A stretch of DNA of 64,000 bases, from the NCBI RefSeq assembly GCF_004570325.1, contig NZ_SPQO01000013.1, positions 1 to 64,000 of the forward strand, read 5' to 3'. The position numbers and the translations under genes were made by a program. A model generated the notes under the pieces. The model saw only the letters and a program-made list of their open reading frames with translations. It was not told where the DNA came from and did not search any database. Each line of letters opens with the position of its first letter. Within the stretch, counting starts at the first letter, position 1. Positions 44,813-54,739 of this stretch are shown piece after piece. The stretch comes from Mycobacterium sp. PS03-16 (GTDB lineage Bacteria > Actinomycetota > Actinomycetes > Mycobacteriales > Mycobacteriaceae).

Positions 44813-45781
44813 ATGGATGAGCCGGACGCGATGTCGACACGACGCTGGGGCCTGTCGAAGAAGCTGGCGACCGCTGCGGCGGCCAGCGCCACGGCGGCCA
44901 TGCTGGCGATGCCGTCGGTGGCGAGTGCGCAGCCCGCACCGCCGCCCCCACCGCCACCCCCGCCGCCCACACCGGCGGTCGTGGCGCCACCTCCACCACC
45001 ACCCGGCCCGCCCGACCCGCTGGCCCCGCCGCCCCCGCCGGCCGATCCGAACGCCCCGCCGCCCCCGGCCGATCCGAATGCGCCGCCGCCTCCGCCGCCG
45101 CCCGAGCCGGGCCGCGTGGACAACGCGGCGGGTGGGTTCAGCTATGTCGTCCCTGCCGGCTGGAAGGTCTCGGACGCCACGAACCTGTCCTACGGTCAGG
45201 CGCTGCTGACGAAGGTCCCGCCGGAAGGCACCACCGAACCGCCGAACGACACCAGCGTGCTGCTGGGCCGGCTCGATCTGAAACTGTTCGCCGGTGCCGA
45301 GAACGACAACGCCAAGGCCGCGCAGCGGCTCGCCTCGGACATGGGTGAGTTCTTCATGCCGTTCCCGGGGACCCGCGTCAACCAGGAATCGACGCCGCTG
45401 GATGCCGCCGGCATGCCGGGCGTCGCGAACTTCTACGAGGTGAAGTTCACCGACACCAACAAGCCCAACGGACAGATCTGGGCGGGTGTGGTCGGACAGC
45501 CGACGCCGGCGGGAACCCCGCGCGGGCAGCGCACCCCGGAACGCTGGTTCGTGGTCTGGCTGGGTTCGGCGACCAATCCGGTGGACAAGGGCGCCGCCGT
45601 CACGCTGGCCAACTCGATCCGGCCGTGGACGCCGCCGCCCCCGCCGCCACCGGCGCCGCCGGCCGATCCGAACGCACCGGTTCCGCCGCCGGATCCCAAC
45701 GCCCCGCCGCCGCGGCCGGGTGTGGGTGTGGCCGTGCCGGTCGCCCCGGAGAACGCCCCCGGGATGCTGCCGCCGGCCTGA
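44813..45781 (+). CDS. apa: Apa-like alanine/proline-rich secreted antigen
   Basis: A 322-residue secreted protein. Signal peptide: basic [10 protein letters not shown] followed by a hydrophobic stretch and the cleavage site ASAQP (about residue 40). Proline runs with ADPNAPPPP repeats flank a folded core (about 105-275: [62 protein letters not shown]) that is the fibronectin-attachment-protein domain. In M. tuberculosis Apa is an O-mannosylated adhesin. Start 44813 gives the N-terminus [11 protein letters not shown]; 44831 is an alternative. GTCACGGGCGTAACAC lies at 44781-44796 as a possible regulator site. Confidence 0.92.
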   Translation: MDEPDAMSTRRWGLSKKLATAAAASATAAMLAMPSVASAQPAPPPPPPPPPPTPAVVAPPPPPPGPPDPLAPPPPPADPNAPPPPADPNAPPPPPPPEPGRVDNAAGGFSYVVPAGWKVSDATNLSYGQALLTKVPPEGTTEPPNDTSVLLGRLDLKLFAGAENDNAKAAQRLASDMGEFFMPFPGTRVNQESTPLDAAGMPGVANFYEVKFTDTNKPNGQIWAGVVGQPTPAGTPRGQRTPERWFVVWLGSATNPVDKGAAVTLANSIRPWTPPPPPPPAPPADPNAPVPPPDPNAPPPRPGVGVAVPVAPENAPGMLPPA

Positions 45782-45793
45782 CAGCAGCACGGA

Positions 45794-45827
45794 GAAGAGC
45801 CACGCACCTGATGGTGCGTGGCTCTTC
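45794..45827 (+). terminator. Hairpin after apa
   Basis: A perfect 14-bp stem GAAGAGCCACGCAC / GTGCGTGGCTCTTC around a 6-base loop starts 12 bp after the apa stop and is followed by GCCGTTTCC. It should end apa transcription and also face the convergent small secreted-protein gene. Confidence 0.8.
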
Positions 45828-45913
45828 GCCGTTTCCGGGCTTCCGCACTCGCGGCCGCAGTCAGCGCTCAGCAGCGCACGTCGTGTGGGCCACGTGCGCT
45901 GTCGGCCGCACTC

Positions 45914-46207
45914 TCAGATGCCCGCGCAGATCGACGGTGCGAACGGAACTGGAATCGGCACACACGCTCCCACGCTGAAGTAGGGCGTGATATCGCCGTT
46001 CCACGCCGGCGGGGGCGGCGGTGGCGGAGGTGGGGGCAGCGGTGGCGGCGGCAGTGGCGCGGCGACGCAGGTGTTCGACGGTGCGTCATAGATTGTGCCG
46101 AGACCGCACTCCGTCGCGTTGCCGATCGCCGGGGCGACGACCGCCAGCGAGGCGAGCGGTGCGACCGCGGTCAGCTCGATGACTGCCCAGCGCTGAATCC
46201 TCTTCAT
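45914..46207 (-). CDS. Small secreted proline-rich four-cysteine protein
   Basis: A 97-residue protein with a signal peptide (MKRIQRWAVIELTAVAPLASL, cleavage near residue 30). The mature part has four Cys (ECGLG, NTCVAA, ACVPIP, ICAGI), enough for two disulfides, and a central proline run of about 16 residues. GGAGGGGGCC precedes the ATG at 46207. The longer frame through the upstream gene is a shadow. Such small secreted proteins are common in mycobacteria; role unknown. Confidence 0.75.
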   Translation of the reverse strand: MKRIQRWAVIELTAVAPLASLAVVAPAIGNATECGLGTIYDAPSNTCVAAPLPPPPLPPPPPPPPPPAWNGDITPYFSVGACVPIPVPFAPSICAGI

Positions 46208-46311
46208 CGTAGGCCCCCTCCGGTACTTGCCGAGCCCTACGGTAAGGAGTGTATGTCCCGGCAGAACGGGTGCGAACGGATCGGACGAACTAGCTGGCGC
46301 CCCGCACGCAG

Positions 46312-46785
46312 CTACATCGCGGCCAGGGCCGCGCCGAGCCGGCCGGCGAGGTCGCCGCGGCCGAACCGGTACATCGGTCCGGTGCCGTCCTCGAGAATCC
46401 GGCACAGCCGTGCGACGCCGCGCGCCTCGACCGCGTCCGGGCCGCGCAGGCGCGCCACCACCGACTCGATGACCGTGCGGGCGGACAGGATGTTGGTGCG
46501 GTGCACCGGGACCCGCAGCGTCATCAACGCGGTGGTGTCGCGGGCGTCGCCAACCGCGCGGCACAGCGTGCGGGCCAACGCCTCGCGCTCCCGGCGAGAG
46601 GTCAGCCGGGCCGCCCGGACCGCCAGGGCGCTGCCGGGTACGGCCGGCGTCCCCACCGCCAAGGCGACGTCGAGCCGGCGGGCGCACATCCGGGCGGTCC
46701 ACCGGGCTCGCCACGTCGGGCGTCGGGTAGCGCGGGGCCGGGGCGCGGGCCGGGTCGTCGCGGCGGAAATCATGTTGTCGGTCAT
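46312..46785 (-). CDS. Hypothetical protein, Arg/Ala-rich
   Basis: About 157 residues from the ATG at 46785 (preceded by ACGAGGTGACGGCG). After an Arg/Pro-rich N-terminus (RPAPRPRATRRPTWRARW) comes a helical region with LTSRREREALARTLCRAV and NILSARTVIESVVARLRGPDAV, and the end reads GPMYRFGRGDLAGRLGAALAAM. No family recognised, no membrane segment or signal peptide. It is divergent from the CGNR regulator gene. Confidence 0.6.
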   Translation of the reverse strand: MTDNMISAATTRPAPRPRATRRPTWRARWTARMCARRLDVALAVGTPAVPGSALAVRAARLTSRREREALARTLCRAVGDARDTTALMTLRVPVHRTNILSARTVIESVVARLRGPDAVEARGVARLCRILEDGTGPMYRFGRGDLAGRLGAALAAM

Positions 46786-46893
46786 CGCCGTCACCTCGTA
46801 ACGTTGAGTAAGAATCGTGACCACTGTCGACGGTATAGCGGTCACGGTGACCGGTCAACTGATTTCACCGGTCATGTCCAGTAGCCTGGGTGC

Positions 46894-47463
46894 ATGGCGA
46901 AGGTGAGTGGCTGGACCGGCGACGACGAGGCCCGGCCGGCGCCGGCACCGCTGGACCGGGTGCAGTCGCTGGTCAACACCGTCGACCTGGAGATCGCCCA
47001 GGACCGGTTGGCGCGGCGGGACGACGCGCAGCCGTGGCTGGTCGCGCACGGGTGGCTGGCCGCCGGCGCAACGCTGACCGACGCCGACCTCGACCTGGCG
47101 CGTTCGGTGCGGGAGGCGGTGCGCGCGCTGCTCATCGACCCCACCGATGCGGGCGCCGTCGAGATCCTGCGCGCGGTGGCCGCCGCCGCCCCCGTGCGGG
47201 CGTCGCTCGACGATCGGGGCACGGTCGACCTGCGCGCGGCGGGCGGGACGCTGGCCGAGCGGCTCGGCGACGTGCTGATCCTCATCCGCGACGCCCAGCG
47301 CGACGGGACCTGGTCGCGACTCAAGGCCTGTGCCAACCACGACTGCCGGTGGGTGTTCTACGACCAGTCCCGCAACCGCGGTGGATCGTGGTGCGCGATG
47401 TCGTCGTGCGGGAACCGGCTCAAGAACCGCGACTTTCGCGCCCGGCACCGCGCGGCGCGTTAG
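46894..47463 (+). CDS. CGNR zinc-finger (ABATE domain) transcriptional regulator
   Basis: A 189-residue protein with an N-terminal ABATE domain (LVNTVDLEIAQDRL, helical to ~130) and a C-terminal CGNR zinc finger: KACANHDCRWVFYDQSRNRG then WCAMSSCGNRLKNR, giving the C-x4-C...C-x4-CGNR pattern. Members are thought to be stress-related regulators. It faces away from the hypothetical gene on its left. Confidence 0.87.
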   Translation: MAKVSGWTGDDEARPAPAPLDRVQSLVNTVDLEIAQDRLARRDDAQPWLVAHGWLAAGATLTDADLDLARSVREAVRALLIDPTDAGAVEILRAVAAAAPVRASLDDRGTVDLRAAGGTLAERLGDVLILIRDAQRDGTWSRLKACANHDCRWVFYDQSRNRGGSWCAMSSCGNRLKNRDFRARHRAAR

Positions 47464-47477
47464 GCCGGGTCAGGTCG

Positions 47478-48209
47478 TCAGGTCGACAGGTGCCACACCA
47501 GCGCGGCGGCCAGCGCGCCCACCCCGTTGAGCGACCAGTGCAGCGCGATCGGGGCCAGGAGGCTGCCGCTGCGCCGACGCAGCCAGGTGAAGACGAATCC
47601 GGCGATCCCGGTGGCCACCACCGCGAGCACCACACCGGCCACGGTGCCCATCACCCCGCCGCCGAACAGCCGGGTGAACCCGACGTTGCTGCTGGTCAGT
47701 CCCAGCGAGGTGGCGATGTGCCACAGGCCGAACAGCAGTGAGCCCGCCGCGGCCACGCCGCGGAATCCCCACGCGCGGGTCAAGGCGCCGTGCAGGACGC
47801 CGCGAAACGCCAGCTCCTCGGGGATCACCGTCTGCAGCGGGATGATCACCATCGAGGCGATCAGCGCGCCGGAGATGGTCGCGTAGTTGTTGTTCATGAA
47901 CATCGGCCGGGTCCACGGCAGCAGCGCCCCGATCGCGATGACGGCCACCACGACGCCGACCGCGGCCAGCGCGTAGGCCGCCCCGGAGCGCCAGTGTTCC
48001 CGGCCCAGCCCGAGCTCCGCCCAGCCCAGCCCACGCGAGCGGACCAGGACCAGCAGGCCCGCCGCGGCCGCGGGGACGGTCGCGACACTGGCCCACGGCG
48101 TGGTGAAGTGCGCGATGACGTTCGTGGCCGCGAGCACCGCGACGACGACGGCGATGTCGACGTACACGCGCAACCGCGGCGTCGACAGCTCAGCTTGACC
48201 GGCAGACAT
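47478..48209 (-). CDS. CPBP-family intramembrane metalloprotease
   Basis: A 243-residue membrane protein with about seven to eight hydrophobic segments. CPBP motifs are seen: EELAFRGVLHGAL (EExxxR), LFGLWHIATS (catalytic-type His) and LHWSLNGVG (HxxxN). These proteases/CAAX-like proteins process prenylated or membrane peptides; the bacterial substrate is unknown. It may correspond to Rv1863c by position. Confidence 0.85.
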   Translation of the reverse strand: MSAGQAELSTPRLRVYVDIAVVVAVLAATNVIAHFTTPWASVATVPAAAAGLLVLVRSRGLGWAELGLGREHWRSGAAYALAAVGVVVAVIAIGALLPWTRPMFMNNNYATISGALIASMVIIPLQTVIPEELAFRGVLHGALTRAWGFRGVAAAGSLLFGLWHIATSLGLTSSNVGFTRLFGGGVMGTVAGVVLAVVATGIAGFVFTWLRRRSGSLLAPIALHWSLNGVGALAAALVWHLST

Positions 48210-48263
48210 CTGTGCCGATGGTACCGGCGCCGCCGCCGTGCCGCGGCCGTCGCGGCGGGCCCG

Positions 48264-50732
48264 CTACGCGTTGTCGGCGGTGTCCTGGGCCATCGACTGC
48301 GTCCCACCGGGCTGGTATCCGGAGTCCCACGTCCAGCCCGAGATGGCCGGATCGTCCTCGCCGTGCTCGCGGGTGTAGGCGCGGGCGGCCAGCCGGGCGT
48401 CGGCCATCTCCTGGCGCAGGCCGGCCGCGCTGCTGCCGATGCCGTCGACGCGGTCGATCACGTCCATCACGAGGTGGAACCGGTCGAGGTCGTTGAGCAT
48501 CACCATGTCGAACGGGGTCGTGGTGGTGCCCCGCTCCTTGAAGCCGCGCACGTGGAGCTGGTCGTGGTTGGCGTGCCGGTAGGCCAGCCGGTGGATCAGC
48601 CACGGGTAGCCGTGGTAGGCGAAGATCACCGGCTTGTCCTTGGTGAAGATCGAGTCGAACTCCCGGTCGGAGAGGCCGTGCGGGTGTTCGGACGCCGGTT
48701 GCAGGCGCATGATGTCGACGACGTTGACCACCCGCACCTTCACCTGCGGCAGCCGGCGGCGCAGGATGTCGGCCGCGGCCACGGTCTCCAGCGTCGGGAT
48801 GTCACCGGCGCAGGCGAGCACCACGTCGGGATCGCCCCCGTCGCTCAGCGCGGGACTGCCGGCCCACTCCCAGATGCCCAGCCCGCGGGTGCAGTGGGCG
48901 ACCGCCTCGTCCATCGACAGGTAGGTCAGCGCGGGCTGCTTCCCGGCGACGATCACGTTGACGTAGTGGCGACTGCGCAGGCAGTGGTCGGTCACCGACA
49001 GCAGGGTGTTCGCGTCCGGTGGAAGGTAGACGCGCACCACCTCGGGTCGCTTGTTGGCGACGTGGTCGATGAAGCCCGGGTCCTGGTGGGAGGCGCCGTT
49101 GTGGTCCTGACGCCACACGTGTGAGGTGAGCAGGTAGTTGAGCGACGCGATCGGCCGGCGCCACGACAGGTGCGCACTGCTGGTCAGCCACTTCGCGTGC
49201 TGGTTGAGCATCGAGTCGACGATGTGGACGAACGCCTCGTAGCAGTTGAACAGCCCGTGCCGTCCGGTCAGCAGGTAGCCCTCGAGCCAGCCCTGGCACA
49301 GGTGTTCGGAGAGCACCTCCATGACCCGGCCGGACGGGGCCAGATCGACGTCCTCGGGGCTGGTCTCGGCCAGCCAGGCCTTGTCGGTGGCCTCGAACAC
49401 CGCCGCGAGCCGGTTCGACGCGGTCTCGTCCGGGCCCATCAGCCGGAAGCGGTCGGAGTTGCGGACGATGACGTCGCGCAGGAACGTGCCCATCACCCGG
49501 GTCGCCTCGGCGCTGTCGGCGGCCGGCTGCTCGACAGTGACCGCGTAGTCGCGGAAGTCGGGCAGGTCGAGGTCTCGCAGCAGCAGTCCGCCGTTGGCGT
49601 GCGGATTGTCGCTCATCCGACGGGTTCCGGTGGGGGCGAGCTCCTTGAGTTCGGGCACCAGCACGCCGTCGTCGTCGAACAGTTCCTCGGGCCGGTAGCT
49701 GCGCAGCCACTCCTCGAGCTGGGCCATGTGCTCGGCGTTGGAGTGGGTCTCCGACAGCGGTACCTGGTGCGAGCGCCAGGTGCCCTCCACCTTCTTGCCG
49801 TCCACCTCCCGCGGCCCGGTCCAGCCCTTGGGCGTGCGCATGATGATCATCGGCCACAGCGGGCGGCCCGGTTCGTCGTCGAGCCGCGCGGCGCGCTGGA
49901 TCGCGGCGATCTGGTCGAAGCACTCGTCCAGTGCGGCGGCCATCTGCTGGTGGACGTTGTCCGGATCGTCCCCGGCGACGGTGATCGGCCGGTAGCCGTA
50001 GCCGTAGAACAGCGACTCGAGCTCCTCCTGCGGGATCCGCGCGAGCACGGTCGGATTGGCGATCTTGTAGCTGTTGAGGTGCAGGATCGGCAGCACCGCA
50101 CCGTCGGTCACCGGGTCGAGGAATTTGTTCGAGTGCCAGCTGGCGGCCAGGGGTCCGGTCTCGGCCTCCCCGTCGCCCACCACGCACGCCACCACCAGGT
50201 CGGGGTTGTCGAACGCGGCGCCGTAGGCATGCACCAGCGCGTAACCCAGCTCGCCGCCCTCGTGGATCGAGCCGGGCGTCTCGGCCGCCACGTGGCTGGG
50301 GATGCCGCCGGGAAACGAGAACTGGCGGAACAGCTTCCGCAGTCCGTCGGTGTCCTCGCCGATTCCGGAGTACACCTCGCTGTAGGTGCCCTCGAGGTAG
50401 GCGTTGGCGACCAGCCCGGGGCCGCCGTGTCCCGGCCCGGTGATGTAGATGACGTTGGCGTCGCGCTCACGGATGATCCGGTTGAGGTGGGCGTAGACCA
50501 GGTTGAGTCCCGGGGTGGTGCCCCAGTGGCCCAGCAGGCGGGGTTTGACGTGTTCGGCCCGCAGGTCCTCGCGCAGCAGCGGGTTGTCCAGCAGGTAGAT
50601 CTGCCCGACGGACAGGTAGTTCGCGGCGCGCCAATAGGCGTCGATGAGCCGCAGTTGCTCGTCGGAGAGGGCGGGGGACAAGGTGGCCTCGCTGATCGGC
50701 TCGTCGCTGGTCTGGCTGCTCATCTGCACCAT
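48264..50732 (-). CDS. xfp: Xylulose-5-phosphate/fructose-6-phosphate phosphoketolase
   Basis: An 822-residue TPP enzyme cleaving xylulose 5-phosphate (and often fructose 6-phosphate) with phosphate to acetyl phosphate. Signatures: [59 protein letters not shown] (TPP), [29 protein letters not shown] region and [17 protein letters not shown] near the C-terminus. An ATG three codons in (MSSQTSDE) is an alternative start. Divergent from the CoA-transferase gene. Confidence 0.96.
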   Translation of the reverse strand: MVQMSSQTSDEPISEATLSPALSDEQLRLIDAYWRAANYLSVGQIYLLDNPLLREDLRAEHVKPRLLGHWGTTPGLNLVYAHLNRIIRERDANVIYITGPGHGGPGLVANAYLEGTYSEVYSGIGEDTDGLRKLFRQFSFPGGIPSHVAAETPGSIHEGGELGYALVHAYGAAFDNPDLVVACVVGDGEAETGPLAASWHSNKFLDPVTDGAVLPILHLNSYKIANPTVLARIPQEELESLFYGYGYRPITVAGDDPDNVHQQMAAALDECFDQIAAIQRAARLDDEPGRPLWPMIIMRTPKGWTGPREVDGKKVEGTWRSHQVPLSETHSNAEHMAQLEEWLRSYRPEELFDDDGVLVPELKELAPTGTRRMSDNPHANGGLLLRDLDLPDFRDYAVTVEQPAADSAEATRVMGTFLRDVIVRNSDRFRLMGPDETASNRLAAVFEATDKAWLAETSPEDVDLAPSGRVMEVLSEHLCQGWLEGYLLTGRHGLFNCYEAFVHIVDSMLNQHAKWLTSSAHLSWRRPIASLNYLLTSHVWRQDHNGASHQDPGFIDHVANKRPEVVRVYLPPDANTLLSVTDHCLRSRHYVNVIVAGKQPALTYLSMDEAVAHCTRGLGIWEWAGSPALSDGGDPDVVLACAGDIPTLETVAAADILRRRLPQVKVRVVNVVDIMRLQPASEHPHGLSDREFDSIFTKDKPVIFAYHGYPWLIHRLAYRHANHDQLHVRGFKERGTTTTPFDMVMLNDLDRFHLVMDVIDRVDGIGSSAAGLRQEMADARLAARAYTREHGEDDPAISGWTWDSGYQPGGTQSMAQDTADNA

Positions 50733-50830
50733 TGTCGTCTCATCGGGTGAACATTGCGTGAGGTCCTGTTCCCCATTCCGTGACTGTTAAGCACTACCCT
50801 CGTCGGCGTGCAGGAATCCACGATGCCACG

Positions 50831-53173
50831 GTGACGGGGTCGGTGAGCGGGGATCGGGCGCTGTTGGCCGGCGTCCGGGTGCTCGATGTGGGAGACCGCG
50901 AATCCGACGGTGTGACGCGCGTGCTGGCCGACCTGGGCGCCGATGTGCTGAAGGTCGAACCTCCCGGCGGCAGTGCGATGCGGACGACACGGCCCGCGGT
51001 GGCCGGGGTGGGCGTCGAGTTCCTGCTGGGCAACGCCAACAAGCGCAGCGTGGCGCTCGACCCGCGCGACCCCGGCGACGTGAGGCGCTTCGGTGAGCTC
51101 GTCGCCGGCGCTGACATCCTCGTGGACGGCCGGGGCGGTGTGGCCGCCTTCGGCACCTCCTGCCGGACCCTCGCCGAGCGGTTCGACCAGCTGATCGCGG
51201 TGTCGGTCACCGACTTCGGCACGACAGGTCCCCGCGCGCACTGGCAGGCGACCGATGCGCAGCTGTGCGCGATGTCGACGGCCCTGTCGCGGTCCGGGCC
51301 GACCGTCGGCACGCCGGTGCTGCCACCCGTCGGACTGGCCTCGGGCACCGCGCACGTGCAGGCGGCCTGGGCCGCGCTGGTCGCCTATGCCGACCGGACC
51401 CGTTGCGGCCGAGGGCAGTTTATCGACTTCTCCCGTTACGAAGCGGTGGTGCAGGCACTGGACCCGCCGTTCGGATCGGAAGGGCAGGCCGCCACCGGCC
51501 TCAAGCGGTCGACCGAGCTGTGGCGCGGCCGGCCGCGCAACCAGCAGATCTACCCGACCTTCCGGTGCGCCGACGGCCACGTGCGGCTGTGCCTGCTCTC
51601 GGCGCGCCAATGGCGGGGAATGCGGGCGTGGCTGGGGGAGCCCGAACAGTTCGCGGACCCGAAGTTCGAGACGATCGCCGCCCGCTACGGCGCCTCCGAG
51701 GAACTCAACGCCGCGATCGCGGAGCTGTTCGCCCCGCACACCATGGCCGATCTGGTGGGCGAGGGGCAGTCGCGCGGTGTGCCGATCGCGGCTGTGCTGA
51801 CCCCGGCCGAGGCGCTGCGCTCCGAGCACTTCCGCGCTGTGGGAGCGCTGACCACAACCGACGTCGGCGGCGCTGAGCTGACGATCCCGGTGGGACCGTT
51901 CGTGGTCGACGGCACACACACCGGCTACCGCCGCCCGCCGGCCTCGCCCGAGCGCGACATCGACTGGGTGGCAGAACCCTTCGCCCCGGCGATGCTGGCG
52001 ACCGCGGGCGCCGGGCGGCCGCTGGCGGGCCTGCGGATCCTCGACCTCGGCGTCATCGTGGCCGGCGGTGAGCTCGGCCGACTGTTCGGCGACCTCGGCG
52101 CCGAGGTCATCAAGGTCGAAAGTGCCACCTATCCGGACGGTTTACGCCAAACCCCGCCCGGCGCGCCGATGAGCCGGTCGTGGGCACTGACCCACCGAAA
52201 TCAGTACAGCCTCGGACTGGACCTGCGCTCGCGGGCGGGGGCCGACCTGTTCAGGCGGTTGGTCGCGCAGTCCGATGCCGTGTTCGCCAACTTCAAACCC
52301 GGCACGCTGGCCGCCCTGGGGTTCTCGTATGACGTTCTGCGCGAACTGAATCCGCGCATCGTGCTGGCCGAGAGCAGCGCCTACGGCGCGAGTGGGCCGT
52401 GGAGCGTACGGATGGGGTACGGGCCGCTGGTCCGCGCGGCCACGGGGGTAGCGAGGCTGTGGACGGACGCGTCCGCGCCGGGCGGCTTCTTCGACGCCAC
52501 GACGATCTTCCCCGACCATGTCGCCGCCCGGCTGACTGCGCTCGGAGCGCTCGCCGCACTCCTGGACCGCGACCGGTCCGGCCGGGGCACCCACATCCAC
52601 ATCTCGCAGGCCGAGGCCGCCGTCAGTCAACTGGCCGCACACTACGTCACCGAAGCCGCACGCGAGGCCGGGCTGGCCGTCGACGAGGGCGTCGTCGCGC
52701 ATGGCGTGTCTCCGTGCGCCGGAGACGACGAATGGTGCGCGATTTCAGTGCGCGACGACGCCGACCGGGCCGCCCTGGCGACGGCGATGGGCGTGAACGA
52801 GCTCCCGTCCGACGCCGCGGCCCGGACCGCGGCGGTGTCGGCGTGGACCACGGCGCACGCCAACACCGACGTGGCCGACGTGCTGCAGCGCGCCGGGGTA
52901 CCTGCCGCGCCGATGCAGCGGGCCGTCGACGTCCTGGCCGACCCGCAGTTGGTCAATCGCGAGGTGTTCACCGAGATGATCCATCCGTTGTTCGCCGCAC
53001 CGATGCCGACCGAGACCTCGCCCGCCCGATGTTCGCGCATCCCACCCGCGCCGTTGCGGCCGGCGCCGATGCCCGGTGAGCACACCCGCGAGATCTGCAG
53101 CCGGCTGCTCGGCCTGAGCGCCGCCCGCATCGACGAGCTGCTCGTAGAGGGCGTGGTGTTCGACCACCGGTGA
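50831..53173 (+). CDS. Fused two-domain family III CoA-transferase (CaiB/BaiF), Rv1866-like
   Basis: A 780-residue protein formed by two tandem CaiB/BaiF domains (about 1-375 and 390-770). Each begins with GVRVLDVGD...LADLGADVLKVEPPGG or GLRILDLGV...FGDLGAEVIKVES. Where the catalytic Asp is expected, domain 1 has QATDAQLCAMS (Asp kept), but domain 2 has MGYGPLVRAATG (Gly instead). GTG codons at 50831 and 50843 are both possible starts. It moves CoA between carboxylic acids; substrate unknown. It is followed by the thiolase-like gene 81 bp downstream, as in Rv1866-Rv1867. Confidence 0.87.
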   Translation: MTGSVSGDRALLAGVRVLDVGDRESDGVTRVLADLGADVLKVEPPGGSAMRTTRPAVAGVGVEFLLGNANKRSVALDPRDPGDVRRFGELVAGADILVDGRGGVAAFGTSCRTLAERFDQLIAVSVTDFGTTGPRAHWQATDAQLCAMSTALSRSGPTVGTPVLPPVGLASGTAHVQAAWAALVAYADRTRCGRGQFIDFSRYEAVVQALDPPFGSEGQAATGLKRSTELWRGRPRNQQIYPTFRCADGHVRLCLLSARQWRGMRAWLGEPEQFADPKFETIAARYGASEELNAAIAELFAPHTMADLVGEGQSRGVPIAAVLTPAEALRSEHFRAVGALTTTDVGGAELTIPVGPFVVDGTHTGYRRPPASPERDIDWVAEPFAPAMLATAGAGRPLAGLRILDLGVIVAGGELGRLFGDLGAEVIKVESATYPDGLRQTPPGAPMSRSWALTHRNQYSLGLDLRSRAGADLFRRLVAQSDAVFANFKPGTLAALGFSYDVLRELNPRIVLAESSAYGASGPWSVRMGYGPLVRAATGVARLWTDASAPGGFFDATTIFPDHVAARLTALGALAALLDRDRSGRGTHIHISQAEAAVSQLAAHYVTEAAREAGLAVDEGVVAHGVSPCAGDDEWCAISVRDDADRAALATAMGVNELPSDAAARTAAVSAWTTAHANTDVADVLQRAGVPAAPMQRAVDVLADPQLVNREVFTEMIHPLFAAPMPTETSPARCSRIPPAPLRPAPMPGEHTREICSRLLGLSAARIDELLVEGVVFDHR

Positions 53174-53254
53174 GTGCCCCCGTGCCGGCCGGTGTGCCGG
53201 ATCCGGCACACTGCTCGTTGACACCTGTCAAATCCGAATCGCGAGGAGGCCCGT

Positions 53255-54730
53255 ATGCCGTCGTCCGCCACCACTCCTGTGCTCGTCGGGTACGGACAGG
53301 TGAACCAGCGCGACGACCGGCACCCGGACGAACCCGTCGCGCTCATGGAGGCCGCGGCGCGGGAGGCGGCGGATCCGCGGGTGCTCGAGGCGGTCGACGC
53401 GGTCCGTGTGGTCAACCTGCTGTCGTGGCGCTACCGGGACCCCGGCCTCGCGCTGGCCCAGCGGATCGGGGCGGGCGGCGCCGCGACCCGCTACACCGGA
53501 ATCGGCGGCAACGTCCCGCAGAGCCTGGTCAACCAGGCGTGCCTGGACATCCAAGCCGGCCGGGCGAATGTGGTGCTGATCGCCGGCGCCGAAACGTGGC
53601 GCAGCAGAATGCGTTTGAAGGCGCGGGGGGAGAAGCCGGACTGGCCGCACCAGGACGAGTCGGTGCCGATGGCCGAGGGCGGCGACGACAACGTGCCGAT
53701 GGCCGGCGATGCGGAGTTCCGCATCCACCTGGACCGGCCGGCCTACGTCTATCCGATGTTCGAGCAGGCGGTGCGGATCGCCGCGGGGGAGACCTCCGAC
53801 GAGCACCGTCGCCGCATTGGCGACCTGTGGGCCCAGTTCTCGGCGGTCGCGGCCGACAACCCGCACGCCTGGAGCCGTGACGCGCTGGCCGCCGACGCCG
53901 TCTGGCAACCGTCACCGGACAACCGGATGATCAGCTGGCCCTACACCAAACTGATGAACTCCAACAACATGGTGGACCAGGGTGCGGCGCTGATCCTCAC
54001 CTCCGTCGACACCGCCCGGTATCTGCAGATCCCCTCGGAACGCTGGGTGTTCCCCTACGCCGGCACGGACGCCCACGACACCTACGCGATCGGTGAGCGC
54101 GCCGAATTGCACCGCTCCCCGGCGATCCGCATCGCCGGGCAGCGGGCGCTGGAGCTGGCCGGCACCGACGTCGACGGCGTCGACCTGATCGACGTCTACT
54201 CCTGCTTCCCGTCGGCGGTTCAGGTGGCGGCCGCCGAGTTGGGCCTGCCGGTCGGCGATCCGGGCCGTCCGCTGACCGTGACCGGCGGGCTGACATTCGC
54301 CGGCGGCCCGTGGAACAACTACGTCTCGCATTCCATCGCCACCATGGCCGAACGGCTCACCGCCGAACCGGGCCGGCGCGGCCTGATCACCGCCAACGGC
54401 GGGTACCTGACCAAGCACAGTTTCGGCGTCTACGGCACCGAGCCGCCCACCCGCGGGTTCCGTTGGCAGGACGTGCAGTCCGAGGTGGACCGGGAGCCCA
54501 CCCGCACGCTGGAGGTGGAGTACTCGGGGGTCGGCACGGTGGAGTCGTGGACCACGCCGTTCGACCGGGACGGAGCACCGGAGAAGGCGTTCCTGGCGGT
54601 GCGCACCCCGGCCGACACCCGCACACTGGCGGTGATCCGCGACGCCGACGACGCCGCCGCAACGGTCGAGCGCGACATCGCGGGCGCCGAGGTGATCGTG
54701 CACCCCGACGGCACCGCGAATCTGCGCTAG
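53255..54730 (+). CDS. Thiolase-like protein (acetyl-CoA acetyltransferase-like, Rv1867-like)
   Basis: A 491-residue thiolase-superfamily protein. TPVLVGYGQVNQRDD, GGNVPQSLVNQACLDIQAGRA, TGGLTFAGGPWNNYVSHSIA and LITANGGYLTKHSFGVYGTEPP are family stretches, with a C-terminal extra domain (~410-491). The usual Nucleophile Cys context (xxCASG) is not seen; the region reads LVNQACLD. This fits the monomeric TLP1-type thiolase-like proteins of mycobacteria, which may not make acetoacetyl-CoA. GAGGAGG precedes the ATG. Confidence 0.82.
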   Translation: MPSSATTPVLVGYGQVNQRDDRHPDEPVALMEAAAREAADPRVLEAVDAVRVVNLLSWRYRDPGLALAQRIGAGGAATRYTGIGGNVPQSLVNQACLDIQAGRANVVLIAGAETWRSRMRLKARGEKPDWPHQDESVPMAEGGDDNVPMAGDAEFRIHLDRPAYVYPMFEQAVRIAAGETSDEHRRRIGDLWAQFSAVAADNPHAWSRDALAADAVWQPSPDNRMISWPYTKLMNSNNMVDQGAALILTSVDTARYLQIPSERWVFPYAGTDAHDTYAIGERAELHRSPAIRIAGQRALELAGTDVDGVDLIDVYSCFPSAVQVAAAELGLPVGDPGRPLTVTGGLTFAGGPWNNYVSHSIATMAERLTAEPGRRGLITANGGYLTKHSFGVYGTEPPTRGFRWQDVQSEVDREPTRTLEVEYSGVGTVESWTTPFDRDGAPEKAFLAVRTPADTRTLAVIRDADDAAATVERDIAGAEVIVHPDGTANLR

Positions 54731-54739
54731 CCGCGCGGG

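Noticed and set aside
44936..45120. Proline-codon repeats in apa as a possible repeat array or CRISPR
   Set aside because: They are in-frame coding for the proline-rich segment; there are no unique spacers.
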